DNA of 64,000 nt, taken from positions 22,983,359-23,047,358 of the forward strand of contig OZ024794.1 of NCBI GenBank assembly GCA_964017045.1, given 5' to 3'. Shown here piece by piece: positions 25,001 through 35,985 of the stretch. The stretch comes from Omphiscola glabra. Its lineage: Eukaryota; Mollusca; Gastropoda; Lymnaeidae. Each line of letters begins with the position of its first letter. Position 1 is the stretch's first letter. Below the pieces are notes generated by a model. That model had not been told where the DNA came from, did not search any database, and saw nothing but the letters and a program-made list of their open reading frames with translations. The position numbers and the translations under genes are program-made.

Positions 25001-28000
25001 AGTATGGAATATGACAATATCTTGCACCACCACAATATATTTGATTTGAAATATATTTATAAGTTTCCATAAGTATGGAATATGACAATATCTTGCACCA
25101 CCACAATATATTTGATTTTAAATATATTTATAAGTTTCCATAAGAATGGAATATGACAATATCTTGCACCACCACAATATATTTGATTTGAAATATATTT
25201 ATAAGTTTCCATAAGTATGGAATATGACAATATCTTGCACCACCACAATATTTTTGATTTGAAATATATTTATAAGTTTCCATAAGTATGGAATATGACA
25301 ATATCTTGCACCACCACAATATATTTGATTTGAAATATATTTATAAGTTTCCATAAGTATGGAATATGACAATATCTTGCACCACCACAAGTAAAGTCAA
25401 GGAGTTATAAAACTCTATGATGTATGTAGATATAATTATGTATACCAATAATTTAGAAATAAAAAGCATGATGGTGTAGAGCTTCCTCCCATTAAAAGAA
25501 AAATGATTTAATGAATTCTCCAACAGCTATGCCGGTCTCCATTCTAAGATCATTAGTGGCTATGCCAAAGGTGCTGACTACAGACCTGGTCAGAAATTCA
25601 CACCAGGAACCAACCAACATTCATGGAATGCAGTCTACATTTATGGCACCTGGTGCCTCATTGATGCTCACTGGGCTGCCAGGCGTATCATTGGCAAGCA
25701 AGCCTCAACAGAGGACTTCCACTATCAGCTGGATGAGTAAGTCATCAAATATTTTCTCAAACTCTTGATAGGTTTTTTATAGTTAAAATAAGCTGTACTT
25801 TCTTAACTAGTTTATTGAACAACAGCAAGTGAGCTTTTTAAACCTTTTTTTACAATAGGAAGTGAGCATTCATTTTGTTATAAATAGTAATTTCTGACAT
25901 GTGTTATTGTCTGATATTTGTGACAAGTCAGAATTTGCAGTAACTTCAAAGCATTGCTGATCGTCTTACGGTTCTGTTGTTAAAGTCTTATAAGTACGGT
26001 ATACATTTATCCATTTGATTTATTAAAATTAACCTTGCATTTCATTGTGATTTTGTTCCAGATACTTTTTCTTGCCTGATCCCCATCAGTTGATCTACAC
26101 CCACTTCCCTGATGACCCCCAGTGGCAGCTGCTGGAGCGCAGTGTCACCCTACAGGAGTTTGAATCCATGCCACACATGAAACCACAGTTCTTCAAGTAC
26201 GGCTTGGAGTTTGTAACTCATCGTACAGGTGTCATTCACAGTCGTGGAGAGCTTCACATTCGCCTCCGATACCCAGCTGACAAAATAGCTGTGACCTTCA
26301 ACTTTACGATGCAGTTTGAGGATGGCAATGAAGAGTACGCCGGAGTCAAACTTAGTAGATATGGTCTGCAGGAAAGCTCTGGAAGAATAGCCTCATTCTC
26401 TCTCCGCTTGCCTGTGGCTGGCTCATACATTCTCTACATTTATGCCAAAGAAGACACACCTGAGAACAAAGACAATGTTTACGCCCAAGTTTGTGAATAC
26501 AAGATTGAGCAAGAAGTGGTCCCATCCCCCCCTCCTGAGCCCTACCCTCCATGTTCATATCTGAACTGGGGTGCAGGATCAGCTTTCTATAGGTACAACC
26601 TGAGCACCTACCAGCAGACAGCCACACTCAACACCAGAGAGGGAAAAGTGGAACTGCAGGTAAAGAAACAGCAATGTATTTAAAACTAATTAGTAGACAT
26701 TTACAGTTCTTCACTGCTAGTTAATGTTAGATTGGCTTGTGTGTGTGTGTGTGTGCACCTTTAATGGCATATGACATGTAAACCATTTCAGATCAAGATT
26801 CCTTGCAACATGCAATTCATGGCAAAATTGAAGAGCAATCATTTCAGCGACACAGAACTTGAAGGGTTTGTACTTCACAGAACAGTCGGCAACACGGCAT
26901 ACTTTAATGTCAGTTGTCCAGGTAGAGGAGAATATGGACTAGAGATTTATGCCAATAACCCAGAGAAGGAAGGAAGTACTCTCTATCATGTAGCCCAGTA
27001 TTTAGTTCTCTGCCAGGAGGATGTTAAGGTACAAGACAAAATAAGTGGAGACATTTATCACCTAGCTTTGATAAAATAAAAAAAAAGAAGTTTTTTTTGT
27101 CTCTAAGTTACTTTGAAATCTTTTAGGTTAATTGGGTATTAAAACGTGCAAGCATAAAAATATAATTTTTAATTAAATTCTGACTGTTATTTCTTTCTTA
27201 ATTAGCATTCAGGTCTTCAAATAATAATTAAAATACCTAGAAAATCTTCAGACGCATTGGGCAAATGGGACTAGTTAAAATTTCCATAATAATTGTTCCC
27301 TTTTTTTTTTTTCAATTCAAAGTATTGAGCTGTCCCCTGACATATTACCAGATAGTGTTTTATATAAATATGTAGATGTTTTCATTGATAACTTCTTAAC
27401 TCTCAGGTTGAGCCCCTCCCAAGCCTCCCCCATGGTTACCTAGGTAAACAACAGAGGTTTGATGAGTTTGGCTTGCTCTGTGTGTCCCATGTTGACCCCG
27501 TCATCCACCTTGATGTCAACACTGTCACGATTGCCATGAAGACCTCCCACCCTATGAGGGTCACTGCCAACCTGATTGCTGTGGACTCGGATGAGGAGTT
27601 CCCAGACTTTGTCTTCTCCAACTGCTTGGGCTCCCAGATCTCCTTCATAGTTAACATGCCCAGTGTGGGGTATTACAAGCTGCAGATTTATGCCATGCCC
27701 CAGGCTGACCCAAGCCAACAGTTGCCTGGTGTGTTTAACTATCTCATCAACTGTAAAGCTGTCACACAGGTTAGTTGATGCAGATGTCTGTCACTCCTTG
27801 ATTTTAACTATCTCATCAACTGTAAAGCTGTCACACAGGTTAGTTGATGCAGATGTCTGTCACTCCTTGATTTTAACTATCTCATCAACTGTAAAGCTGT
27901 CACACAGGTTTGTTGATACAGATGTCTGTCACTCCTTGATTTCTCAAATTTCTATGTCTATCTACCTTTTTTTTCCTTTCAAAAAATGAGCCAGCTATTA

Positions 28001-29445
28001 TTGTATGCTTCATGGCAAGAATACTTTTACTTCTCATTTTTTTATATTGACCTCTCAAAGGCTGTCAATGTTGAGTTGGAAGTACTTTAACACAGCTCTT
28101 AGTTACTTAGTACTCTGCCATTTTGAGTATAATGTTGTATTTACTTTTCATACAATTTCTATAATTCAATCATATTAATTTAACTTGGAATTTTTCAGGA
28201 ATGTTTCAATACTTGGTGTTTTAATACTTAAGCACCTCTTGAAACCATACAGTTTGTAATTTTATGCCACCTCTTAGTATGTTGTTATGCACCAGCCAGC
28301 ACTGTTATGTTTTAAAAAGCCAAGTCCTTTCAGTAATTACTTGAGCTTATATCTGTTGTCTCCAAGTGAGATTTAATTAATGGCATAGACTGAATGGATC
28401 ACATGAATTGATTTAATGAATGGCATAGACTGAATGGATCACATGAATTGATTTAATGAATGGCATAGACTGAATGGATCACATGAATTGATTTAATGAA
28501 TGGCATAGACTGAATGGATCACATGAATTGATTTAATGAATGGCATAGACTGATTGGATCACATGAATTGATTTAATGAATGGCATAGACTGAATGGATT
28601 ACATGAATTGATTTAATGAATGGCATAGACTGAATGGATTACATGAATTGATTTAATGAATGGCATAGACTGAATGGATCACATGAATTGATTTAATGAA
28701 TGGCATAGACTGATTGGATCACATGAATTGATTTAATGAATGGCATAGACTGAATGGATTACATGAATTGATTTAATGAATGGCATAGACTGAATGGATT
28801 ACATGAATTGATTTAATGAATGACATAGACTGAATGGATCACATGAATTGATTTAATGGATGGCTTAAACTGATTTGACCGTTCTACATGTTGATATTAT
28901 TATGAATGTTCTATATATTTTCATTTGCAGGCTGTGTTCCCATTCCCCAAGCAGTATGCTCAGTGGAAAGAGGGTTGCTTCATGTATGAGCCTGGTGTGA
29001 TCCCAACAAACCGAGGTCCACATGCTTCACAGGCGCAACTTGACAGACTTCCCAGCCAAATCAACTTTCGTGTCAGCATTCCCAAGGCTGAGGCAGTGGC
29101 AGTAGTTGCTGGGCAGAATTGGACTCACCTGGACAGACTCCAGGTATAAATTCGGACATAGTTTTTATTACTGTTAAAATGTGATTGAAGGTACAAGCCT
29201 CATTAAACATTTTAGATGAAAATGTCTAAAACAGTTGAGTGATATTACTGTTAAAAAAAAGTAAGTGTAATTAATTGAAATGATTTTACCTAATTATTCT
29301 TGTTCTCTTCTGCCCTCAGGGTGACGAATGGGCCAAAGTTGTGGATGTGACTGGTTTGTATGGAACAGGAGCTAAAGTCACATTAAATGCCAACTTTGGA
29401 GGTGACAAGACTAGCTACTCAACACTGCTGGAGTATGGTCTTTAA
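18775..29445 (+). CDS. Hillarin / kyphoscoliosis-peptidase-like protein, 18 coding exons, 1,303 aa
   Basis: Coding exons: 18775-18921, 19137-19225, 19499-19642, 19923-20115, 20292-20542, 20914-21124, 21350-21613, 21812-22039, 22620-22850, 23279-23455, 23748-23836, 24037-24177, 25527-25736, 26062-26659, 26792-27028, 27407-27769, 28931-29143, 29320-29445. Every junction is GT-AG; the sum is 3,912 nt in one frame ending in TAA. The start ATG has a purine at -3, and an in-frame TAA lies at 18763-18765. The residue motifs GYAKG, NHSWNAV and LVDSHWA mark the transglutaminase-like KY domain of hillarin and kyphoscoliosis peptidase, cytoskeletal proteins of muscle and neurons. Order: domain 1 (about 40-190), beta-rich tail (190-500), Pro/Gln-rich linker (510-625), domain 2 (635-790), second tail (790-1070), third tail (1071-1303). 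There is no signal peptide or membrane segment, so it is probably cytoplasmic. The length is close to what I remember for leech hillarin. Family confidence is high; actual enzyme activity is doubtful (see findings). Confidence 0.93.
20584..20754 (-). mobile_element. hAT-like MITE, family C, inside intron 5 of the main gene
   Basis: Begins caggcctgcaaaact and ends ttgtgcaggcctg; perfect 8-bp duplication cagtatat (20576-20583, 20755-20762). It lies 41 bp after the exon 5 donor. Confidence 0.85.
22620..23455 (+). CDS. Exons 9-10: low-complexity linker (aa 510-645)
   Basis: Two phase-0 exons of 231 and 177 nt. Exon 9 encodes a proline run followed by a glutamine-rich stretch (EFPPPPPELLQQQYLYG), rich in Gln, Ser, Pro and Thr and probably disordered. 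Exon 10 begins with another Pro/Ala/Gln-rich stretch and ends in SVDDHAIQ, which matches the end of exon 1 (FIDNHAIQ); the second domain therefore starts inside exon 10. The exon 9 acceptor is a tandem CAGCAG, so splicing at 22620 or 22623 would include or omit one Gln codon. Confidence 0.87.
23748..27028 (+). CDS. Exons 11-15: second transglutaminase-like domain and second tail (aa 646-1070)
   Basis: Exons 11, 12 and 13 correspond to exons 2, 3 and 4: 89 versus 89 nt, 141 versus 144 nt and 210 versus 193 nt, with the same phases at the first two boundaries. His753 (QHSWNAV) and Asp768 (CLIDAHWA) occupy the His and Asp positions. Lys710 sits where I would expect the nucleophilic Cys; Cys721 is nearby. 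Exon 14 (598 nt) spans what exons 5, 6 and part of 7 encode in the first copy, so introns were lost or gained after duplication. Exon 15 ends the second tail with GRGEYGLEIYANNPEKEG, matching KGEYGIEVYGNDPAKDG of exon 8. Confidence 0.9.
24324..25391 (+). repeat. 71-bp satellite array in intron 12, 15 copies
   Basis: Unit ataagtttccataagtatgg + aatatgacaatatcttgcac + caccacaatatatttgattt + gaaatatattt. Copies differ by only one or two bases, so the array is young or homogenised. It fills most of the intron between exons 12 and 13; the acceptor of exon 13 lies about 135 bp after it. Short antisense frames through it are artefacts. Confidence 0.95.
27407..29445 (+). CDS. Exons 16-18: third tail module and C-terminus (aa 1071-1303)
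   Basis: Three phase-0 exons of 363, 213 and 126 nt. The segment FDEFGLLCVSHVDPVIHL resembles FFKCGMFFISHHNGVVDA of exon 5 and FFKYGLEFVTHRTGVIHS of exon 14, so this is a third copy of the tail without a transglutaminase-like part. The protein ends YSTLLEYGL before TAA at 29443-29445. The paralogous exon at 35986-36675 on the other strand aligns along this whole block and ends NTLLEYSL. Intron 16 (27770-28930) is long and repeat-filled. Confidence 0.9.
27733..27940 (+). repeat. 69-bp triplicate spanning the exon 16 / intron 16 boundary
   Basis: The unit includes the last 37 bases of exon 16 (aactatctcatcaactgtaa...) and the first 32 of the intron. Donor sites fall at 27770 (CAG|GTTAGT), 27839 (CAG|GTTAGT) and 27908 (CAG|GTTTGT). 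Confidence 0.92.
28373..28862 (+). repeat. 40-bp minisatellite in intron 16, about 12 copies
   Basis: Unit tggcatagactgaatggatc + acatgaattgatttaatgaa with c/t and a/t variants; it ends 68 bp before exon 17. Confidence 0.94.
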
Positions 29446-29587
29446 ATTGGTTTAGGTCATGTCATACAGCATTTATAAAATTGCTTTAGGTCATGCCACA
29501 CTGGCATTTATAATCAAATTATTTTCTCAAACATTTTGTCATAATTGTTAATGGACTATCCCTCAAGGGAAGAGCTTAGGTCAAATT

Positions 29588-29593
29588 AATAAA
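29588..29593 (+). terminator. Candidate polyadenylation signal AATAAA of the main gene
   Basis: AATAAA lies 143 bases after the stop codon and is the nearest canonical signal. Further AATAAA hexamers near 31087 and 31374 could serve longer 3' ends. Which one is used cannot be told from the sequence. Confidence 0.45.
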
Positions 29594-31499
29594 GAAAACG
29601 AGGTGAGAGTCCTGTTGTCTAGGGTTTACTTAATCTCAACTCTATATTTTTTATGGCTATTCTCTGTTGTTGGTTATAAACTAGTGAACGCTTTTTTTAA
29701 TTATAAAACTAGATTTCAATGTTTCCATGCATTCATTCAACACATTGTAAGTCAAGTTTATCTTACGGTCACATTTGGCATCTACATAAAAAAAAAACAG
29801 AACGCTTGGGGGGCGGGGGGGAGAGATAGAATAATTTATTTATATTTTACAATAACAGTTTTATTTTTCTGTTTGTTTTTATTTTGTTATGACCAATCAG
29901 GACTTGGAAAATGGGATCAAAGAAAGGCAATTGTAGAGAGGTGAATGGTTATTTCCCCTTCCCTAATATAAAACTTACCTTTGAAAAAAATAAAACCAAC
30001 TACCCTTACCATTTGATTTTGATAACCAATGACAACTCATTGGTTCCATTGATATTTTTTATAGAATTACATGAGATACCGTTAAAGCTAAAGAAAATCA
30101 AAACATCCAAACTTTTCTTCCCCTCTCTAACAACATACAAAACCTAACAGCTATTGACCAAAGTCTCAGTTCTAAGGCTCTAGTCTCTATTTCTTGATCT
30201 CACACAAATATTTTCATTTCCTTACTGGTCCCATGACCTCACTCCTCACTGTAGAGAAAAACCTGCTTATTTAAATAATTATAATTAGATTGACCAGCTT
30301 GACAAAATGACCCAACATGTAATTCTTTAAGCGCATATTTAAAGCTAGGATTTTACACTTTGCTCCGGACATACAAATAGTTAAAACCATTTTAAAAATA
30401 AAAATATTGACATGGTTTATTGCATCACCATTTCATGTGTGTCAAGACATTCTTTTTTTCTATTATAATCTTTGAATTTTCTAAGAGGCACATTTTTATA
30501 CAAAGGTTTTTTTAAATTTTCTTTACACAAAAAAAACAAAGTGATAGCTTTTTAAAGCTGCATATGTGCACTGCCAATGTGATTATTCTTCTGTTTTTTT
30601 TTTAAAAATCTATATTTTTAATTTCCATTCAACGATTTATTGTACACTCTGTGCTTGACTCATTTACTCTGTATCTTAGCTGTGCAAGTGTATTACTTAC
30701 TACATTGATTTTAAACATGGACACAAAAAACTACATTCAAGAACAACTGACTTTTTTTTTTTAAATTAAATTTTTATGATGGTCTTTTCTTGAATTACAC
30801 TTTTGGAAAAACCACAACTAATTTTAAAAACTCATCATTGTCATCTCAGCATTGACTTCTTGGTGTTTTAATTTTTTTTTAATGGCATTAGATGATGTAA
30901 ACATTATATGATAGTTTATACTAAATACTGTTGTTTGAAAGCACTTTTTTTAAGACTGTTGTCTGAGCACAATGCATAAACTATTATATCCCATGCTACT
31001 AATGGCCATGACAAGTAATCCTACTCCAATCATGTTACTGTAAGTTTTTAATCTAGTGATTTTAGTGAAATAATACATTTTCTGAAATAAAGAAAAAATA
31101 TATACACATCATTTGCTGTCAAATTTTTATATTTGTTTGAACATCATTTTAAAACAAAATTGTGCCTGAAATGCTGTCAGAAGATGGCATATGTTAAATT
31201 AAGAAAAAAATATTTAGGACATACGATTCACTGGAATAGCCTGTAAGAGTTAATATTAGGCCAATAGAAAGATATTGGACTTGGAAGTGTCATCCTTCAC
31301 TTGCAACTAGGCTTGTTTTATTTATAATATATACATTATTTTTGTGATGTAGTTAATGCATTTCATCTCTGCAATAAATGCTTCTTCCATCTTTAAAGAT
31401 GTCTGTATTTTACTTCGAATATCTGTCACAGAATAGGCTGAGAACATAATCACTTTATAAAATGAGTAGGATTATCAGCTCTTTTGTACAATGATTATC

Positions 31500-31562
31500 T
31501 GTTCAGTGCTGTGCTTGTCTGTCTGTGCTTGTCTGTCTGTCTGTGCTTGTCTGTCTGTGCTG
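31500..31562 (+). repeat. Short ctgtctgtgcttgt repeat
   Basis: Four to five imperfect copies downstream of the main gene. Confidence 0.75.
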
Positions 31563-33480
31563 ATTTAATCTCACTTATAACATGGATTATCGAAAGTTGT
31601 TCTTAGATATCTGTGTTGTACTTTGATTATGTGTTTGTGCTCATAGGGTATCTCTAGAAGGAACATAGATCTTCTGTTTAGTGTTGAGATGATTATTTTG
31701 TGTTGCTGTGGTAGATATTTTATTCAGTAAAACTTATTCAGTACTCTTTAGTCATAACGAGAGTAAAATTGTGACTATGATAGTGTTAGATCCTCTTCTG
31801 CTACTGTTACAGACAGTTCTGTTTATTTGTGTGTGCTCGCGTGTACTTAGAAAGGTGGGATCGAGAGAACGTGTAATGCTTATCCTACTGTTTTGTTTCT
31901 CAGCTGTCTCCCGCATCCACTGCATCTACAGGACAGCCTCGTTATGGTTCAAGGAAATTCTAGATGATGGATTGAGGGGGCTTTCTAGTGGTATGGTCTC
32001 ACATCCATCAGTATATACGGTTAATGAGTTCGCAAGTGGTATGGTCTCAACAAAAATCATATATGAGGTTAAGGTTGACAAGTGGTATGTTCTCAAATAA
32101 ATCAGTAAATAAGGGTAAGGAGCACGCAAATGGTATGGCAAATCAGTCTACATTTGTAGTATGGGTGATTCAGGGATTCTGTCCCTGTCTAATGATATAG
32201 AATGAGCTGGCTGTTTGTATGGCTACAGGTTGCCCAATCTGAAGGGCGCAGGCTAAATATAAACAATGAAGTCGAAGTGAAAATAATGTATTTGTCAACT
32301 TCGCTACCCATTTATTACATTTAAAGAAATCCATCAGCGTAATACCTGTGTATCGTTGAAATGCGCTATGTATTGAAATCCAGAGTGATGTGTGGGTCTC
32401 AGACCTGACTTTGGGGAACCCGCTCAAGGGCCGTCAGGGTTCTCCATAGATCCAGGTAATTTTTCTGGCATCCAGTTGTATTTTTCACCAGCTCAGGCGT
32501 CTGCAAAACCCCCCTTCCCTCACCCTATTCCTGAATTGTTCCTGCAACATCCTGGCAACTAACCAGATATTGAACGTGTTTACGTGTGCAAGAAACGGAA
32601 TTGTATGTTCAGTTGGAGGGAATTTCTGGTGCCAGTGGAGGTCACTGTGGTATAATGACTATGAAATATGTCGATAAACTATGTAATGTAACATATAAAA
32701 GAACAATGTAAACATAACTCAGACATTGGAACTTATATTATTTAATAAAACTCATTTGCGTTTTTTAAAAAAAAGTATATATTTTTGTTATTAAAAGTCG
32801 TATACATAAGGCAAAAAAAAATAAAAATAACTTGCATTTTGTGCTTAGTTGAGGAATTAACAATGACAGAATGTGAGAAGGTGCTGTACTGTACACAAAG
32901 TAATATATATATTATTGAGTTTGAGAAGTTAAAATTGTCCAATGATAACATGTGATAACTTAGTTGAGAAAGACGACCTCAGGTGGACGTACAAGTCAAA
33001 GAAAATGAATGCAGTGACATAAAATGTATTCAACTTTACATCACATTATTTTATACAAATATACTCAAGACACTGAGTGCAGGAGCTAAACTTAGAGTCA
33101 CGTGACATCTTACCTTGTTATACAAGCAATAAATGCTAAAAACATGTTAACAATAACATTATGTAGCCTATAAATAGTATAATTTGTAGGCTACCAAAGT
33201 GACATTTCGATTCGCCAAGTTTCCCCGAACAGGTAAAAAGTCAGTTGCCAACGATTGTCACATAGCCAACTAATTACCATGATACAATGAGACAGTTTTG
33301 TTACAAGAAATTTGGTTTTAGTAGCGCCAAGTTTATATTGAGATATAATGTACATAATAATAATAATAAAGTTCATTTGAAAAAACACGCGTCATCCCCA
33401 AAGGCTCGAAGCGCAGTACAAAGTCCAATCTAGGAGATAATAGCTAGCTGGAAAAGATGGTAGACAACATCACCCCAGCA

Positions 33481-33663
33481 CAGTGGCGTAGCGAGCTTAA
33501 CTCGCGCCCGGGGCACAATACCTTTTTAGCACCCCCATTACCTTTTTAGCGCCCCCTATTCGAAAACCATACAATATTATAGTAAAATATACCATTTGGC
33601 GCCAATTTGTGAGTAGCGCCCGGGGCATGATGCCCCCCCGTGCCCCCCCTCACTACGCCACTG
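33481..33663 (+). mobile_element. hAT MITE, family A
   Basis: Same termini and interior as the copy at 174. The target duplication ccccagca (33473-33480, 33664-33671) is perfect. A short internal duplication of the cctttttagc segment makes it longer. Confidence 0.85.
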
Positions 33664-33974
33664 CCCCAGCAGGTGTTTGCGAAATGTAAAACTGTGGGAG
33701 AAAAAATGCTGAAAAAGACGCTCTGGTGTAATCAAGTCGCCTGCAGAGCAGCGCACCGGAAGTCATTCTTCTCTTAATGTTTGTATTAAAACAAACGTTA
33801 TACGACTTTATACAATTGCGAATTTGAAATGAAAGCTGAAATTCCGATCAATAATTGTATAGATGTTATAATTTATCTATCGCAATTGCCAGAATACACA
33901 CGAGGATGACCTGCAAACTGTTTGCCTCAAGCGACGGACACATTTCCAAAATGGCTACTGGTTCAGGAGGACGA

Positions 33975-34250
33975 TAGATATTCGAGGTGGCTATTCAGAC
34001 CCGGGTATCAGAAGTGAGAGGTTGGCCGTGCGTAAATGGGTCCCATTAGACTAAATGCTATTCGAATGTCATTTGTGGTAGTTAGTTGAACTGAAGAAGT
34101 AAGTTTACATACATATAGTCCATTCAATTTACTTTCATTTGATACCACATTTTGTCTTACAAACCCTACAACAATATTTTAAATATTTTTGGTTAATAAA
34201 CCCAACCTCTCGCTCTTGTACTCGGGTCCGATTAGCCGCAGCCATAGCTA
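33975..34250 (-). mobile_element. MITE family H, reverse copy
   Basis: Contains ctattcagacccgggtatca near its left end, the interior tttgataccacattttgtct (reverse of the family interior), and ctcgggtccgattagccgca near its right end. Confidence 0.58.
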
Positions 34251-35042
34251 TTATCACAAGGCAGCAATATTACATTAACTACAGTATGTCAGCTCGAATC
34301 GTTTTTCACAAATTTAGTTATTTTTTTCGTCTCCATTAAGTTCAGAAATTGAAAGTTAGTTTTCATTGGTATATTTTATGTACAGGTTACTGCAAACCTG
34401 CATTTCAAATAAATCAGCGTTTAAAAAAATTAACACAAGGAATATGAGAAGCATTGCCACAAGGGGACATAATTAGTTGATAATTCTGTTGCGATGCTTC
34501 TTGATCAAATAGAAAAAAAAAAAAATCACACTAAAAAAAACCAACCAAACATAATGTATCGAGACGTCGCGATGCTGTTTTCAATAGAAGTTCTACAAAG
34601 CCATTTACCTCTGTTTAACTACAACAATGTTTATTGCCTTGTTACTTGTAATATGAACGTCTCCACTTAACCACCTGATTCAAAGTTGTCTATTAGATGT
34701 GTGGATAATAAATAAACAAAAAGAAGATATTTGTACATTTATGACAGAGTTGTTTTAAAATGAAGAAAATCGGAAAAAATTTCTGCACCAGCTCTCTATT
34801 TTGTAAAATTCAAATCAAGGAAATGCCACGTACTCCACCGGTCACAATCTTTAGCACACTTGTGTTAGCGTTATTTAAAGGCCAGGAGAATATTAGATAT
34901 ATTGTAATGACTTTTCTGAAAAGACTTTATCATAATGAACCTGTGATAATAAGCTGATGCACTTTCGACCAGCAACATGCTGCCAGGTTTTTCAAGAAGT
35001 AGACGTCAAAATAGCAGGTTTGTCGAGTGTTTACATCGTTTG

Positions 35043-35340
35043 TTTCATCACGCCGTCACGTCGTCACGTCATCACGCCGTCACGTCATCACATGGTCACG
35101 CCATCACGTCGTCACGTCATCACGCCGTCACGTCATCACGTGGTCACGTCATCACACCGTCACGTGGTCACGCCATCACGTCGTCACGCCATTACGTCAT
35201 CACGCCGTCACGTCATCACGTGGTCACTCCATCACGTCGTCACGTCATCACGCCGTCACGTCATCACGTGGTCACGTCATCACGTGGTCACGTCATCACG
35301 TGGTCACGTCATCACGCCGTCACGTCATCACGTCATCACC
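35043..35340 (+). repeat. 8-bp minisatellite (cgtcatca type), about 37 copies
   Basis: Period 8, consensus cg[t/c][c/g][a/g]tca. The array repeats TGACG half-sites on the minus strand and includes several CACGTG E-boxes. Confidence 0.9.
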
Positions 35341-35646
35341 TTATCTCGCGGTTGGTCAGTCTGACACAGGGCCACAGTAACCCGTGACGTTCTTGGCTTT
35401 GAAATATCAGATGGCAACTATTGCGAAATTAACGTTGGATTCATTTTCAGCTCCTCTGTCAGGCCAGCTAATTAATGTCCGAGAGATTATAATATTCTTC
35501 AGAGAAGATGGTCAAAATGAACCCTGGTCTACTCTCTTTTAATGTTTATTTAAACAAAAAAACGTAATTGTTTATATGACTATTTAGAAAACAACAACAT
35601 TCTTCATGTTACTGCATCTGAAGCAATAAACACCTTTGGTGTATTT

Positions 35647-35841
35647 CAGTGGTTCTCAACATGTAGGTCTTGACCCCTTTGGGGGTCGAATGACCCTTTC
35701 CCAGGGTCGCCTAAGACCATCGGAAAACACATCTACTAACAGTTATGAAGTAGCAACGAAAACAATTTTGTGGTTGGGGGTCGCCACAGCATGAGGGACT
35801 CTATTAAAGGATCGCGGCATTAGGTAGGTTGAGAACCACTG
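35647..35841 (+). mobile_element. SPIN-like hAT MITE
   Basis: Same family; flanking gtgtattt / gtattttt match 6 of 8, suggesting an older copy. It lies 145 bp beyond the stop codon of the paralogous KY exon, so it may sit in that gene's 3' untranslated region. Confidence 0.75.
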
Positions 35842-35985
35842 GTATTTTTTGAAGTGAAAAATATTAATTACCGTATAGAACACTTATTCAAAAATGTAAC
35901 GTAGCGACGTCCATACCCAAGCTAAGATATGAGCATTGATTAAATTTAAAAATGGAAAACTAAATGCATAGTTTTACAGTAAATG

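Larger units (their letters stand above)
29446..33470. other. 3' flank of the main gene; no further gene seen
   Basis: Very AT-rich with many T and A runs and several candidate polyadenylation hexamers. The frames at 29603-30147 and 31708-32100 have no recognisable content. Confidence 0.55.

Noticed and set aside
24324..25391. CRISPR array (regular 71-bp repeats)
   Set aside because: The repeats are contiguous with no unique spacers, and the window is clearly eukaryotic.
24261..25523. Series of 63-codon antisense frames at 71-bp steps
   Set aside because: They are shadows of the 71-bp intronic satellite, and each frame overlaps the next.
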